Source: Cybelea sp963824595
GTDB lineage: Bacteria; Vulcanimicrobiota; Vulcanimicrobiia; Vulcanimicrobiales; Vulcanimicrobiaceae
Direction: 5' to 3'
Assembly: GCA_963824595.1 (NCBI GenBank)
Contig: CAWGPY010000004.1
Location: 248,001-312,000 of the forward strand
Length of the DNA: 64,000 bases
In this document: one piece after another, positions 57,276-64,000 of the stretch
How the letters are laid out: each line of letters starts with the position of its first letter
How positions within the stretch are numbered: the stretch's first letter is position 1
Position numbers and translations under genes: made by a program
The notes under the pieces: generated by a model
Told to the model about the DNA's origin: nothing
The model's database searches: none
What the model saw: the letters and a program-made list of their open reading frames with translations, nothing else

Positions 57276-58748
57276 GTGCAGGCGATCGCGACGCTCTCGG
57301 CTCGCTGGTCGTCGCTGCCGAGGGCGGTTCAATTTCTTGCCGGCGCGGGGCTCGCCGTGCTGCTCGCCGTTGCGATTGCGGCGGCGATGCTCGCGCATCC
57401 GGCGCGCGTCGCCCTGTTTGCCGCGCCGCTCCATCCCGAGCAGCTCTCGGAGGTCGAAGAACGTCTAGCGGGCTGGAACGTGGCGTTTACTCCAACCGCC
57501 GACAACGTCGAGGTCGACGCGAGGCGCCGCAACGATCTCTTGTTGCGCTTGTCGCTGGCGGGAACGCCCCACGCGCACCTCTCGAGCACCGGCGAGGCGG
57601 TCGCGAGCATCGGCGTGCTGACGCCGCAGGCGGTCGTTGACGCGCAGACGCGCGCCGGACTGGCGGGCGACATCGAGTCGGGCCTGCGCGGCATCGACGG
57701 CGTGGACGACGCCCGCGTCATCGTCGCTCCGGCCCAACCCGCCGGTTTCGGCGACGAATCCGCGCACGCCGCGAGCGCCAGCGTCCGCGTGCGGCTGCGA
57801 CCCGGCGTCGAACTGCCGCGCGCCGCCGTCGCCGGCATCCGGGCGTTCGTGGCGGCGAGCGTACGCGATCTCGCGCCCCAACGGGTGACGATTCTCGACG
57901 ATCGCGGAGTGTCGCTCGGCAGCGAACCCGCCGGCGGCGACGACGCGGCCGACCTGCAGCGCGCGCTGCAATCGGCGCTCGATTTGGCCTTCGGAAGCGG
58001 CGCGACGATCGTACGCGTCCACGCGGAATACGACGCGTCGCAGAGCACCCGGCGCGACGTCCGCCGCGCGCCGATCGGTTCGGAACCCATCGGACGCTCG
58101 CGCCGCAGCGAGACGTACGACGGCGACGGCAAGCGGTATCGCCAGCTCGAGGTCGGAGAGGATCGCGGCAGCGAGACGCACGAGTCGGTCGCGCAAGTGC
58201 CGCCCGGCGTTCTCAAGCGGCTCAGCGCGGCCGTCTTCGTGGACCGAAGCCGCGCGCCCGACGTCGCAGACGTTCGCGAGCTCGCGGCCGCGGCGCTCGG
58301 ATACGACGCGCGCCGCGGCGACACGCTCGCCGTCGAGGCGGTGGACTTCCGCCGCGAGGCCGTCGCACGCAAAGATGCATGGTGGCTGCTGTATGGCGCG
58401 ATCGTTCCGCTGCTTCCGGCGCTCGCCGTCGCCGCAGCAATCGTGCTCTGCGCGCGCATCACGTTGCCGCCGCTCTCGTCGCTCGCGCAGTCGTTGATCG
58501 AACGCCACGCGGTGGAACGGACGTCCAAGGCCGCGGCCGGCATCGCGCCGGCGCGTGTCCGCAGCATGCTCGAATGCGAGCCGCCGCACTCGGCGGCCGC
58601 GATCATCAGCGCGCTGCCGGCCGCCACCGCGACGGCCGTGCTCGAGCTCTACCCGCCGCACGAGCGGGATGCCATCGTCCGGCGCATGCAACGCCGCCAC
58701 TCGCCGCTGCTCGACGACGCGCAAGAGTTGCTGCGGCGGCATGTCTGA
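57276..58748 (+). CDS. fliF: Flagellar MS-ring protein FliF with FliG-like C-terminal domain
   Basis: A 490-residue MS-ring protein starting at GTG 57276. A membrane helix (about 20-40) is followed by ring-building motifs: PLHPEQLSEVEERLAGWNVAF, GLRGIDGVDDARVIVAPA and ASVRVRLRPGVELPRAAVAGI. A second membrane helix lies near 370-400. The cytoplasmic tail is unusual: residues ~426-490 (ARVRSMLECEPPHSAAAIISALPAATATAVLELYPPHERDAIVRRM...) resemble the FliG middle armadillo domain, with EPPH in the place of its EHPQ motif. No separate fliG gene follows; fliH overlaps the end. The FliG torque helix domain is absent here. Confidence 0.88.
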   Translation: MQAIATLSARWSSLPRAVQFLAGAGLAVLLAVAIAAAMLAHPARVALFAAPLHPEQLSEVEERLAGWNVAFTPTADNVEVDARRRNDLLLRLSLAGTPHAHLSSTGEAVASIGVLTPQAVVDAQTRAGLAGDIESGLRGIDGVDDARVIVAPAQPAGFGDESAHAASASVRVRLRPGVELPRAAVAGIRAFVAASVRDLAPQRVTILDDRGVSLGSEPAGGDDAADLQRALQSALDLAFGSGATIVRVHAEYDASQSTRRDVRRAPIGSEPIGRSRRSETYDGDGKRYRQLEVGEDRGSETHESVAQVPPGVLKRLSAAVFVDRSRAPDVADVRELAAAALGYDARRGDTLAVEAVDFRREAVARKDAWWLLYGAIVPLLPALAVAAAIVLCARITLPPLSSLAQSLIERHAVERTSKAAAGIAPARVRSMLECEPPHSAAAIISALPAATATAVLELYPPHERDAIVRRMQRRHSPLLDDAQELLRRHV

Positions 58749-59223
58749 AGAGTTTGTCGCGCTGGAGGACGTTTTGCGGCCCCCGCGTCGCGACCGAACC
58801 GAGAGCGTGCCGCCCGCGACCGAACCGGCACCGGCGCCCGGCGCGCGGCCGCAGCCGCGAGCGCCGCACGACCTCGTGCGGGCCGAGCGGCTGTTCCGCG
58901 CGGCACTCGCCGACGCGCTCGACGTCGAACTCGCGCGGCTCGTGCCCGCGATCGCGGGCGAGGTGCTCGCGCGCGAGCTCGAACTCGCGCCGGCCGACGT
59001 TGCCGCGATGGCTTCGGCGGCGCTCGAACGCCACGCGAACGACGGGGTCGTTCGCGTTCGCGCGCACCCCGACGACGTCGCCGCCCTCGCGCGCGCCGGC
59101 GTCGCCGCGGTGGCCGACGAGTGCGTGCGCCCGGGCGGCGTGCTCGTGGAGGTCCGAAGCGGAACGATCGACGCGAGCGTCGAGGCACGGCTCGATGCGC
59201 TATTGGCGGGCGATTTGGCGTGA
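58741..59223 (+). CDS. fliH: Flagellar assembly protein FliH
   Basis: A 160-residue protein that regulates the export ATPase. After a Pro-rich linker (PPATEPAPAPGARPQPRAP), the C-terminal part has the E-stator-like layout: FRAALADALDVELARLVPAIAGEVLARELELAPADVAAMASAALERH, VRVRAHPDDVAALAR, then VRPGGVLVEVRSGTIDASVEARLDALL, the usual FliH/SctL ending. It is shorter than typical FliH (about 200-240). ATG 58741 lies 8 bases inside fliF, and the stop overlaps fliI (GTGA). Confidence 0.82.
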   Translation: MSEEFVALEDVLRPPRRDRTESVPPATEPAPAPGARPQPRAPHDLVRAERLFRAALADALDVELARLVPAIAGEVLARELELAPADVAAMASAALERHANDGVVRVRAHPDDVAALARAGVAAVADECVRPGGVLVEVRSGTIDASVEARLDALLAGDLA

Positions 59224-60266
59224 GCGCACCGCTTCGACTCTCGCTCGGCACGTGCGCGCTTGGACGCGCCATCGATGGACTGGGTCTGCCGCTCGACGGC
59301 GGTCCGGAGCTGAGGGGGCGAAGCGTGGAGATCGAGCCGCGGCCCCCGGCTCCATCGCAACGCGCGCCCATCGACGAGCCTCTGTGGACCGGCGTGCGCG
59401 CGATCGACGGGTTGCTGACGCTCGGGCGCGGCGCCCGCGTCGGTATCTTCGGCGCACCCGGCGCGGGCAAGAGCACCCTCGTCGAATCCATCGTCGCGGG
59501 CTGCGATGCGGATGCGGTCGTCGTCGCGCTCGTCGGGGAGCGCGGGCGCGAAGCGCAGCACTGGATCGCGCGGCGCGACCGGCGAACGACCGTCGTCTGC
59601 GCGACGAGCGACCGGCGCGCTCGCGAGCGCGTGCTCGCCGCGCGCGTCGCATTCGCGCACGCGAGCGCGCTGCGCCAACGAGGCCTTACGGTGGTGCTCG
59701 TTCTCGACAGCCTGGCGCGCGTCGCCGCGGCGCTGCGGGAGGTCGGCGTCGCATCCGGGGAGAGCGCCGGCCGCGGCGGGTATCCGCCCAGCGTCTTCGC
59801 CGAGCTCGCGCGCCTGCTGGAGATTGCGGGAGCCGTGCGCGGCGGCTCGATCAGCCTGTTCGCAACGGTGATCCACGACGGAGACGATCGGGATCCCGTC
59901 AGCGAGGCGGCGCGTGCGCTTCTCGACGGGCACATCGCGCTCTCCACACGGCTGGCGGAGGCGGGGCGATTCCCCGCGCTCGACGTCCTGGCGAGCACGA
60001 GCCGCACGATGGACGCCGTCGCTTCCGCGGCGCACGTGCACGACGCGCGCGTCGTACGCGCCGCCCTCGCCACTCTGCACCGCATCGAGGACGCGCGGTC
60101 GCTCGGAATCGCGGACCCTCAAGGCGACGCACGCACGGCGATCGCGGCGGAGCATCGCATCGAGGCGTTGCTGCGCCAGGACCGCGAGCCGTGCGACGCC
60201 GAGGCGACGCTCGCCCAGCTCGCGGAGACTGCCGCCTCGATCGGTATGGCCGATGCGCGTCGCTGA
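59220..60266 (+). CDS. fliI: Flagellum-specific ATPase FliI lacking the N-terminal barrel
   Basis: A 348-residue export ATPase. Walker A GAPGAGKST is at residues 78-86, about 80 residues earlier than in normal FliI, because the N-terminal beta-barrel domain is missing; the protein starts near the ALGRAIDGLGLPLDG segment that usually follows that domain. VGERGREAQHWI, VVLVLDSLARVAAALREVG (Walker B), GGYPPSVFAELARLLEIAGA, GDDRDPVSEAARALLDGHIALSTRLAEAGRFPALDVLAS all match FliI/SctN. GTG 59220 overlaps fliH. Catalytic residues look intact. Confidence 0.9.
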   Translation: MSAPLRLSLGTCALGRAIDGLGLPLDGGPELRGRSVEIEPRPPAPSQRAPIDEPLWTGVRAIDGLLTLGRGARVGIFGAPGAGKSTLVESIVAGCDADAVVVALVGERGREAQHWIARRDRRTTVVCATSDRRARERVLAARVAFAHASALRQRGLTVVLVLDSLARVAAALREVGVASGESAGRGGYPPSVFAELARLLEIAGAVRGGSISLFATVIHDGDDRDPVSEAARALLDGHIALSTRLAEAGRFPALDVLASTSRTMDAVASAAHVHDARVVRAALATLHRIEDARSLGIADPQGDARTAIAAEHRIEALLRQDREPCDAEATLAQLAETAASIGMADARR

Positions 60267-60822
60267 TGACGTCGCTCTCGTCGCGTCGCGCATGCGCGAG
60301 ATCGCCCTCGGACCGAGAGTGCCGCTCGCGGATTTCGCGCGCCTGGCCGCCGGCGGCGCTGCGATCGAGGGCGACGCGCCTACCGGGGCCGCGCCGGAGC
60401 CGCGTGCCGAGGTTGACCGTTACGTCGCCGAGAGCTCGGCGGCGGTTCGCCTCGACCCCGCGCTGGTCGAGGCGGTCATCGAGAACGAATCGGGGTTCGA
60501 TCCGCGGGCGACGTCGCGCGCCGGAGCGCGCGGCCTCATGCAGCTGATGCCGGCCACCGCCGCAGCCTTGGGTGTGGACGACCCGTACGATCCGGAAGAG
60601 AACGTCCGCGGCGGAACCCGGTATCTTCGCTCGCTGCTCGATCGGTTCGGGAGCATCGATTTCGCGGTGGCCGCGTACAACGCCGGGCCGGGGGCCGTCG
60701 AACGCTACGGAGGCATCCCGCCCTTCGCCGAGACGCAGGCGTACGTGCGCAACGTCTTGGCGAGCTACCGGCGGCTGCGCACGTCCTACGCCGGCGTTCT
60801 CAAATCGGCAAGCTCGCGATGA
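60253..60822 (+). CDS. Lytic transglycosylase (SLT domain) in the flagellar operon
   Basis: A 189-residue protein with an SLT/lysozyme-like fold from about residue 55: VEAVIENESGFDPRATSRAGARGLMQLMPATAAALGV contains the catalytic Glu and the Gly-Leu-Met-Gln motif, and FAVAAYNAGPGAVERYGGIPPF the conserved Ala-Tyr-Asn. It would cut peptidoglycan glycan strands to let the rod pass, the job done by FlgJ in enterobacteria. ATG 60253 overlaps fliI by 14 bases. No signal peptide is evident, so export through the flagellar apparatus itself is possible. It sits where fliJ is usually found; no FliJ was seen. Confidence 0.88.
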   Translation: MRVADDVALVASRMREIALGPRVPLADFARLAAGGAAIEGDAPTGAAPEPRAEVDRYVAESSAAVRLDPALVEAVIENESGFDPRATSRAGARGLMQLMPATAAALGVDDPYDPEENVRGGTRYLRSLLDRFGSIDFAVAAYNAGPGAVERYGGIPPFAETQAYVRNVLASYRRLRTSYAGVLKSASSR

Positions 60823-60856
60823 GCGGCGGATCATAGGCTCTTGGGATGATCGAGCG

Positions 60857-61414
60857 ATGATGACTCATCCGCTCGAGGTCAGCATTCTCGCGGCACCGTT
60901 GGGAGCGATCGACCGGCGAACGCTGTCGCAAGCGTGGTATAGCGCGCTTCGCCTCGCACCGCGCGAGCGCTCCGCCGCCGGAGTGCGCTTGCCCTCGCGC
61001 GCGCCGGCTCCGCGCCCGCGGCAGCGCTGGTGTCGTATCGAGAGCTTCGCGCACCATAGCGACGCGCGGAGCATGCCGTTGCGTCCCCCGCACGTTGCGA
61101 CGGGTAGCGTCGGAGGCGACGACGATGGCGAAGCGATTCGCCGGCGGACGATCGCCGCGCCGCTGGCCAAGCGCATCCAGCACGCATTCGCCGACCCCAG
61201 CGCGCAGGTGCGGCGCGCCACGTTTTCGATGGGCCGCGGCAGCGTTCGCGTCGTGGTTATGCTTCAAACGAAGGGCGAGCGCGCGGCGCTGGTGGCGATC
61301 TGCGCGCCGGAGGTCAGCGCGGCCGTTTCGCGCGCGCTCGACGAGGTCCGAGCGACGCTCGGAGCGCGCGGTATGGCCGTCGAGCTGAAAGCGAAGGGGG
61401 CGCGATGTTCTTGA
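60857..61414 (+). CDS. Short FliK-like protein (possible hook-length/export-switch factor)
   Basis: A 185-residue protein from ATG 60857 (ATG 60860 is adjacent). The N-terminal half is rich in Pro, Arg and Ser and probably disordered. The C-terminal ~85 residues (LAKRIQHAFADPSAQVRRATFSMG, SVRVVVMLQTKGERAALVAICAPEVSAAVSRALDEVRATLGARGMAVEL) follow the pattern of the FliK hook-control domain: strand, strand, helix, then a ...LxxxLxxxGxxV ending. True FliK proteins are usually over 350 residues. The end overlaps the next gene by 10 bases. The assignment is an inference from pattern and position. Confidence 0.5.
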   Translation: MMTHPLEVSILAAPLGAIDRRTLSQAWYSALRLAPRERSAAGVRLPSRAPAPRPRQRWCRIESFAHHSDARSMPLRPPHVATGSVGGDDDGEAIRRRTIAAPLAKRIQHAFADPSAQVRRATFSMGRGSVRVVVMLQTKGERAALVAICAPEVSAAVSRALDEVRATLGARGMAVELKAKGARCS

Positions 61415-62127
61415 ACGCAAGTCTCTCGCTCGCCCTCGACCGCATCGCCGAGCGCGCGGCCGACGTTCGGCGCGCATATACGCCCGGCGCGACGCCGCGC
61501 CACGACGACGTCGCGACGGCTGGGCCGTCGTCGGCGTTCACGCTCGATCCGCTCGCGGTCGCGCCCCCGGACGGCGCATATTTTCTTGCCGCCGACGAGG
61601 GCGGCGAACGCCTCTACACGCGCGACGGTTCGTTTGCGGTTCGCGACGGGCGCCTCGTCGCCGGCGACGGGCGCCCGGTTCTCGGCATGCCGGCGGGCGG
61701 CGGTCCGTTGGGCGAGCTGCGCTTCGACGCCGTCGACGCCGCCCTCGGAAGGGCCGCAGACGCTGCGATCGAGCCGGACGGAACGCTCGTCTACATGCGG
61801 GCGGCGATCGATCCGCGCAGCGGCGCGCGGGGAACGCAACGCGTCGTGGTCGGTCGGCTTGCGCTCGCGCGGTTTCCCGCGGCCACCCGCCTCGAGTCCG
61901 ACGACGGCGCCGCCGCCGCGGCTCCCGCCGGCATCGCCCCGTACGTCGGTCTGCCGGGCGACGGCGACTTCGCATCGCTGGCGCCGAGACAGCGCGAGCG
62001 TAGCCGCGTGGACATTGACGAGAGCCTCGCACGGCTTAAGGAAGCCTACCTCGCGTTCGACGCTTTGCAGGCGGCCGAAGCGGCGCGATCGCGTCTCGGC
62101 AAGACCGCAATGGATCTGTTGAAGTGA
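61405..62127 (+). CDS. FlgF/FlgG-like flagellar rod protein
   Basis: A 240-residue axial protein. The core GGERLYTRDGSFAVRDGRLVAGDGRPVLGM is the FlgG/FlgF signature, followed by AIEPDGTLVYM and VGRLALARFPAATRLE, typical of the hook-basal-body family. The C-terminal helix (RVDIDESLARLKEAYLAFDALQAAEAARSRLGKTAMDLLK) takes the place of the usual EEMvxMIxxQRAYE segment but lacks its exact residues, and the N-terminal ANNxANxxT motif is also absent. It could serve as the single distal-rod protein of a minimal flagellum. ATG 61405 overlaps the FliK-like gene. Confidence 0.75.
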   Translation: MFLNASLSLALDRIAERAADVRRAYTPGATPRHDDVATAGPSSAFTLDPLAVAPPDGAYFLAADEGGERLYTRDGSFAVRDGRLVAGDGRPVLGMPAGGGPLGELRFDAVDAALGRAADAAIEPDGTLVYMRAAIDPRSGARGTQRVVVGRLALARFPAATRLESDDGAAAAAPAGIAPYVGLPGDGDFASLAPRQRERSRVDIDESLARLKEAYLAFDALQAAEAARSRLGKTAMDLLK

Positions 62128-62885
62128 GGCGCGTGCGCCGCTTGCGATTCGCGTCGCGTTCGTCGTTGCCGGCGAGCGCCGCGTGCGTTGTGGCGAACGG
62201 CGTTCGCGAAACCCTGGCGTCGCTGTTGGGCGGACCCGCGGCGATGCGTGTCTGCGAACCGGCGATTCCGGCGGCGACCGCATGGCCGGCTATCGTGCGC
62301 GATGCGCTGCTCTATCGCGTGCGGGGAAGCGTTGCCGACGCCGCCATCGTCCTGCGCTCCGCCGACGCCGTCGCGCTCGCCGGCGCGATCTTCGGCGAGT
62401 CCGGCGGCGACGGTTGCGCACGGCGCACCCTCTCCCCGCTCGAGCGCGACGTGATCGATCGAACGGCCGGCGCGATGGCGACGAACCTCGCCTCCGTCTG
62501 CGGCGCGACCGCTGAGTTGCCGGTCGAGCGCGTCGCGACGCTGGGCGGCTTCGTCACCTACTTCGAGCTGTTGCTCGAGGAGCCGGTAGCCGCGCGCATC
62601 GGCGTCGCACTGTCGCGCGAGCCGTCGCCGGAGCCGCGGGGCTGCGTCGAGATCGGTCTGCTCGCCGGCGTGCCGATCGCCGCTCGTGCGTCGCTCGACC
62701 TCGGCGCGATCGAAGCCGGGGCTGCGGCTCGCCTTCGCCCGGGAGCGGTCGTCCCGCTGCGGCGCGCCGACCTCAATCGGTGCGTGCTGACGGCTCGGGG
62801 ACATCGGTTGGCAAGCGGACGGTGCGGCGTCCGCAACGGACGGTATGCGCTCGAAGTCGACGCGCGCCGCGAGACACACGCGTGA
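62124..62885 (+). CDS. fliM: FliM-like C-ring/SpoA-domain protein
   Basis: A 253-residue protein from GTG 62124 (GTGA overlap; internal starts cannot be excluded). The middle shows a CheC/FliM-like helix (LSPLERDVIDRTAGAMATNLASVCG) and a beta-rich part (GGFVTYFELLLEEP). The C-terminal 65 residues form a SpoA domain (VPIAARASLDLGAIEAGAAARLRPGAVVPL ... RCGVRNGRYALEV). FliM is normally about 330 residues with an N-terminal CheY-binding peptide (LSQxEIDALL) that is not visible here. It may be a FliM without switch input, or an SctQ-like protein. FliN follows in GTGA overlap. Confidence 0.65.
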   Translation: MRRVRRLRFASRSSLPASAACVVANGVRETLASLLGGPAAMRVCEPAIPAATAWPAIVRDALLYRVRGSVADAAIVLRSADAVALAGAIFGESGGDGCARRTLSPLERDVIDRTAGAMATNLASVCGATAELPVERVATLGGFVTYFELLLEEPVAARIGVALSREPSPEPRGCVEIGLLAGVPIAARASLDLGAIEAGAAARLRPGAVVPLRRADLNRCVLTARGHRLASGRCGVRNGRYALEVDARRETHA

Positions 62886-63121
62886 CGGATAACATCGACC
62901 TTCTCAAGCACGTGCCGCTTGCGCTCACCGTCGAGCTCGGCAGCTGTAAGATGCCGGTGGCCGAAATCCTGCGGCTCGGCCTGGGATCGATCGTCGAGCT
63001 CGATCGCGATGCAGACCGCCCGGTGGACCTGCTGGTCAACGGACGTCCGATCGCGCGCGGCGAGATCGTCGCGATCGAGGAGAGCTTCGGACTGCGCATC
63101 ACCGAGCTGCTCGCGCTGTGA
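62882..63121 (+). CDS. fliN: Flagellar C-ring protein FliN
   Basis: A 79-residue protein that is one SpoA domain: VPLALTVELGSCKMPVAEILRLGLGSIVELDRDADRPVDLLVNGRPIARGEIVAIEESFGLRITEL. This matches the FliN C-terminal module closely, including the GSIVEL and VNGxxIARGE motifs. It builds the base of the C ring and docks FliH. GTG 62882 overlaps the FliM-like gene, and its stop overlaps fliP. Confidence 0.9.
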   Translation: MTDNIDLLKHVPLALTVELGSCKMPVAEILRLGLGSIVELDRDADRPVDLLVNGRPIARGEIVAIEESFGLRITELLAL

Positions 63122-63780
63122 CGCCGGCCGATCTGTTCGGCGCGCACGGCGGCCGCCACGGCGCCGTACCGCTCGAGCTCCTGGCGACGCTGACGGCGCT
63201 CTCGCTCGCGCCGCTGCTGCTCGTGATGTGCACGTCCTTCGTTCGCATCGTCGTGGTGCTCTCGCTCGTGCGCTCGGCAATCGGCGCTTCGGCGCTGCCG
63301 CCGAACGCCGTGCTCACCGGTCTGGCGCTCGTGCTCACGCTCGTCATCATGGGGCCGACGGCAGACAAGATCCGACGGGACGCGATCGATCCCTATGGGC
63401 GCGGATCTATCTCGGCGGCGCAGGCGTTCGAGCGGGCGGTGTCTCCGCTGCGCGCGTTCATGCTCCGCCAAATCCGAACGGGCGACGTGATCTTGTTCGA
63501 GCGGATCGCGCGCCGTCCGCCGGAGCCGGCGCAACGCGCGCCGATCACCGTCGTCGTACCGGCTTTCGTCGTCGGCGAGCTTCGCAGCGCCTTTGCGATC
63601 GGTTTCGCGCTCTACCTCCCGTTCGTCGCCATCGACCTGGCGGTAGCGGCCATGTTGATGGGGCTCGGAATGATGATGCTCAGCCCGCCGGTCGTCTCGT
63701 TGCCGGTGAAGCTCCTGCTGTTCGTCATGGTCGACGGCTGGGCGCTGCTCTGCGGAGGCGTTGCGGCGAGCTTCCGATAA
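63118..63780 (+). CDS. fliP: Flagellar export-gate protein FliP
   Basis: A 220-residue inner-membrane component of the type III export gate. LLLVMCTSFVRIVVVLSLVRSAIG and PFVAIDLAVAAMLMGLGMMMLSPPVVSLPVKLLLFVMVDGWALL are unmistakable FliP/SctR motifs; four hydrophobic spans are seen. Many FliP proteins have a cleaved signal peptide and extra N-terminal residues, which are missing here. GTG 63118 overlaps fliN. FliQ, FliR, FlhA and FlhB do not follow; the next gene is metF. Confidence 0.93.
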   Translation: MTPADLFGAHGGRHGAVPLELLATLTALSLAPLLLVMCTSFVRIVVVLSLVRSAIGASALPPNAVLTGLALVLTLVIMGPTADKIRRDAIDPYGRGSISAAQAFERAVSPLRAFMLRQIRTGDVILFERIARRPPEPAQRAPITVVVPAFVVGELRSAFAIGFALYLPFVAIDLAVAAMLMGLGMMMLSPPVVSLPVKLLLFVMVDGWALLCGGVAASFR

Positions 63781-63792
63781 CTCAAGCGAGCG

Positions 63793-64000
63793 ATGCGCAT
63801 CAGCGAGGCGCTAGCGACTCAACGCCCGTTCTTCTCGTTCGAGTTCTTTCCGCCGAAGGACGACGACGGCTCGCGCCGGCTCTTCGAGACGATCGCGGCC
63901 CTTCGGCCGCTGCGCCCGGCGTTCGTTTCGATCACCTACGGCGCCGGAGGTTCGACCCGCGCCCGCACCGTCGCGCTGGCCAAGGAGATCCAGCAGCAGA
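63793..64000 (+). CDS. metF: Methylenetetrahydrofolate reductase (3' partial)
   Basis: The first 69 codons of a FAD-dependent reductase that converts 5,10-methylene- to 5-methyltetrahydrofolate for methionine synthesis. ATG 63793 gives RPFFSFEFFPPKDDDG with the catalytic Glu of the FEFFPP motif, and FVSITYGAGGSTRARTVALAKEI contains the conserved TYGAGGST. The gene runs off the window. It marks the end of the flagellar run 12 bases after fliP. Confidence 0.93.
   Translation, partial: MRISEALATQRPFFSFEFFPPKDDDGSRRLFETIAALRPLRPAFVSITYGAGGSTRARTVALAKEIQQQ

Noticed and set aside
57465..60293. A 942-codon open frame antisense to fliF-fliH-fliI
   Set aside because: It is an Arg/Ala-rich mirror of very GC-rich genes on the other strand, without a recognisable domain, and the plus-strand frames have clear flagellar motifs.
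56460..63780. Classification as a virulence-type (non-flagellar) type III secretion system
   Set aside because: FlgC and an FlgG-like rod protein are present and the order fliE-fliF-fliH-fliI is flagellar; no secretin, needle or translocon gene is visible.

Overview
The window is a dense, high-GC (visibly well above 60%) stretch of a bacterial chromosome with no rRNA, tRNA, CRISPR array or insertion sequence that I can recognise. No gap without a gene exceeds about 210 bases. Genes are packed in runs joined by GTGA/ATGA overlaps. An outer-membrane TonB-dependent receptor points to a diderm cell. The LexA box (CGAAC-N4-GTTYG) and the lexA/LysM divergent pair are of the type known from Gram-positive lineages. 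Together these suggest a diderm member of the Terrabacteria; Candidatus Eremiobacterota (WPS-2) or a relative is my best guess, but this is inference only.

Layout. (1) 1-9477, plus strand: a surface-polysaccharide cluster with two large AftD/YfhO-like membrane proteins, a small membrane protein, a DegT-type sugar aminotransferase, a Gfo/Idh/MocA oxidoreductase and a family 2 glycosyltransferase. (2) 9460-15025, minus strand: rfbC, an ECF sigma factor with its zinc-finger anti-sigma factor, a bactofilin-like membrane protein, a LysN/MocR-type aminotransferase, two small unknown proteins and an ATP-grasp enzyme. (3) 15041-22925, plus: a flippase, rfbD, kamDE (lysine 5,6-aminomutase) set inside the sugar genes, gmd, rmd, an ICMT-like methyltransferase and a cation-diffusion facilitator. 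(4) 22922-29029: a secreted phosphoesterase, thiolase, acyl-CoA dehydrogenase and sucCD. (5) 29209-38100: a TonB-dependent receptor, an unknown exported protein, three tandem copies of an unknown secreted protein, an overlooked CxxC mini-gene and a second phosphoesterase. (6) 38172-39275: divergent LysM protein and lexA with two SOS boxes. (7) 39313-49555: an orphan PTS EIIC-like permease, an aluminium-resistance-type PLP enzyme, an FHA protein, the CoA genes panC-coaBC-coaX, dusB, and a four-gene unit of class III aminotransferase, START-like protein, acyl-ACP-reductase-like enzyme and quinate-dehydrogenase-like enzyme. (8) 49652-55087: greA, lysS, a PAP2 phosphatase, truA, rplM, rpsI and a DUF3810 protein, closed by a strong terminator. 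(9) 55103-56272, minus: a low-complexity YXWGXW protein. (10) 56460-63780: a very compact flagellar basal-body/export cluster, followed by the 5' end of metF.

The most unusual region is the flagellar cluster. Nearly every protein is shorter than its family norm. FliF carries a FliG middle-domain-like C-terminus while no separate fliG is present. FliI lacks its N-terminal barrel. A lytic transglycosylase and a short FliK-like protein are embedded in the same overlapping operon. The second theme is translation initiation: four genes appear to need a CTG start, two of them at CTGA stop-start overlaps, and a fifth gene has GTA where the start should be. The third is the triplicated secreted family downstream of the TonB-dependent receptor.
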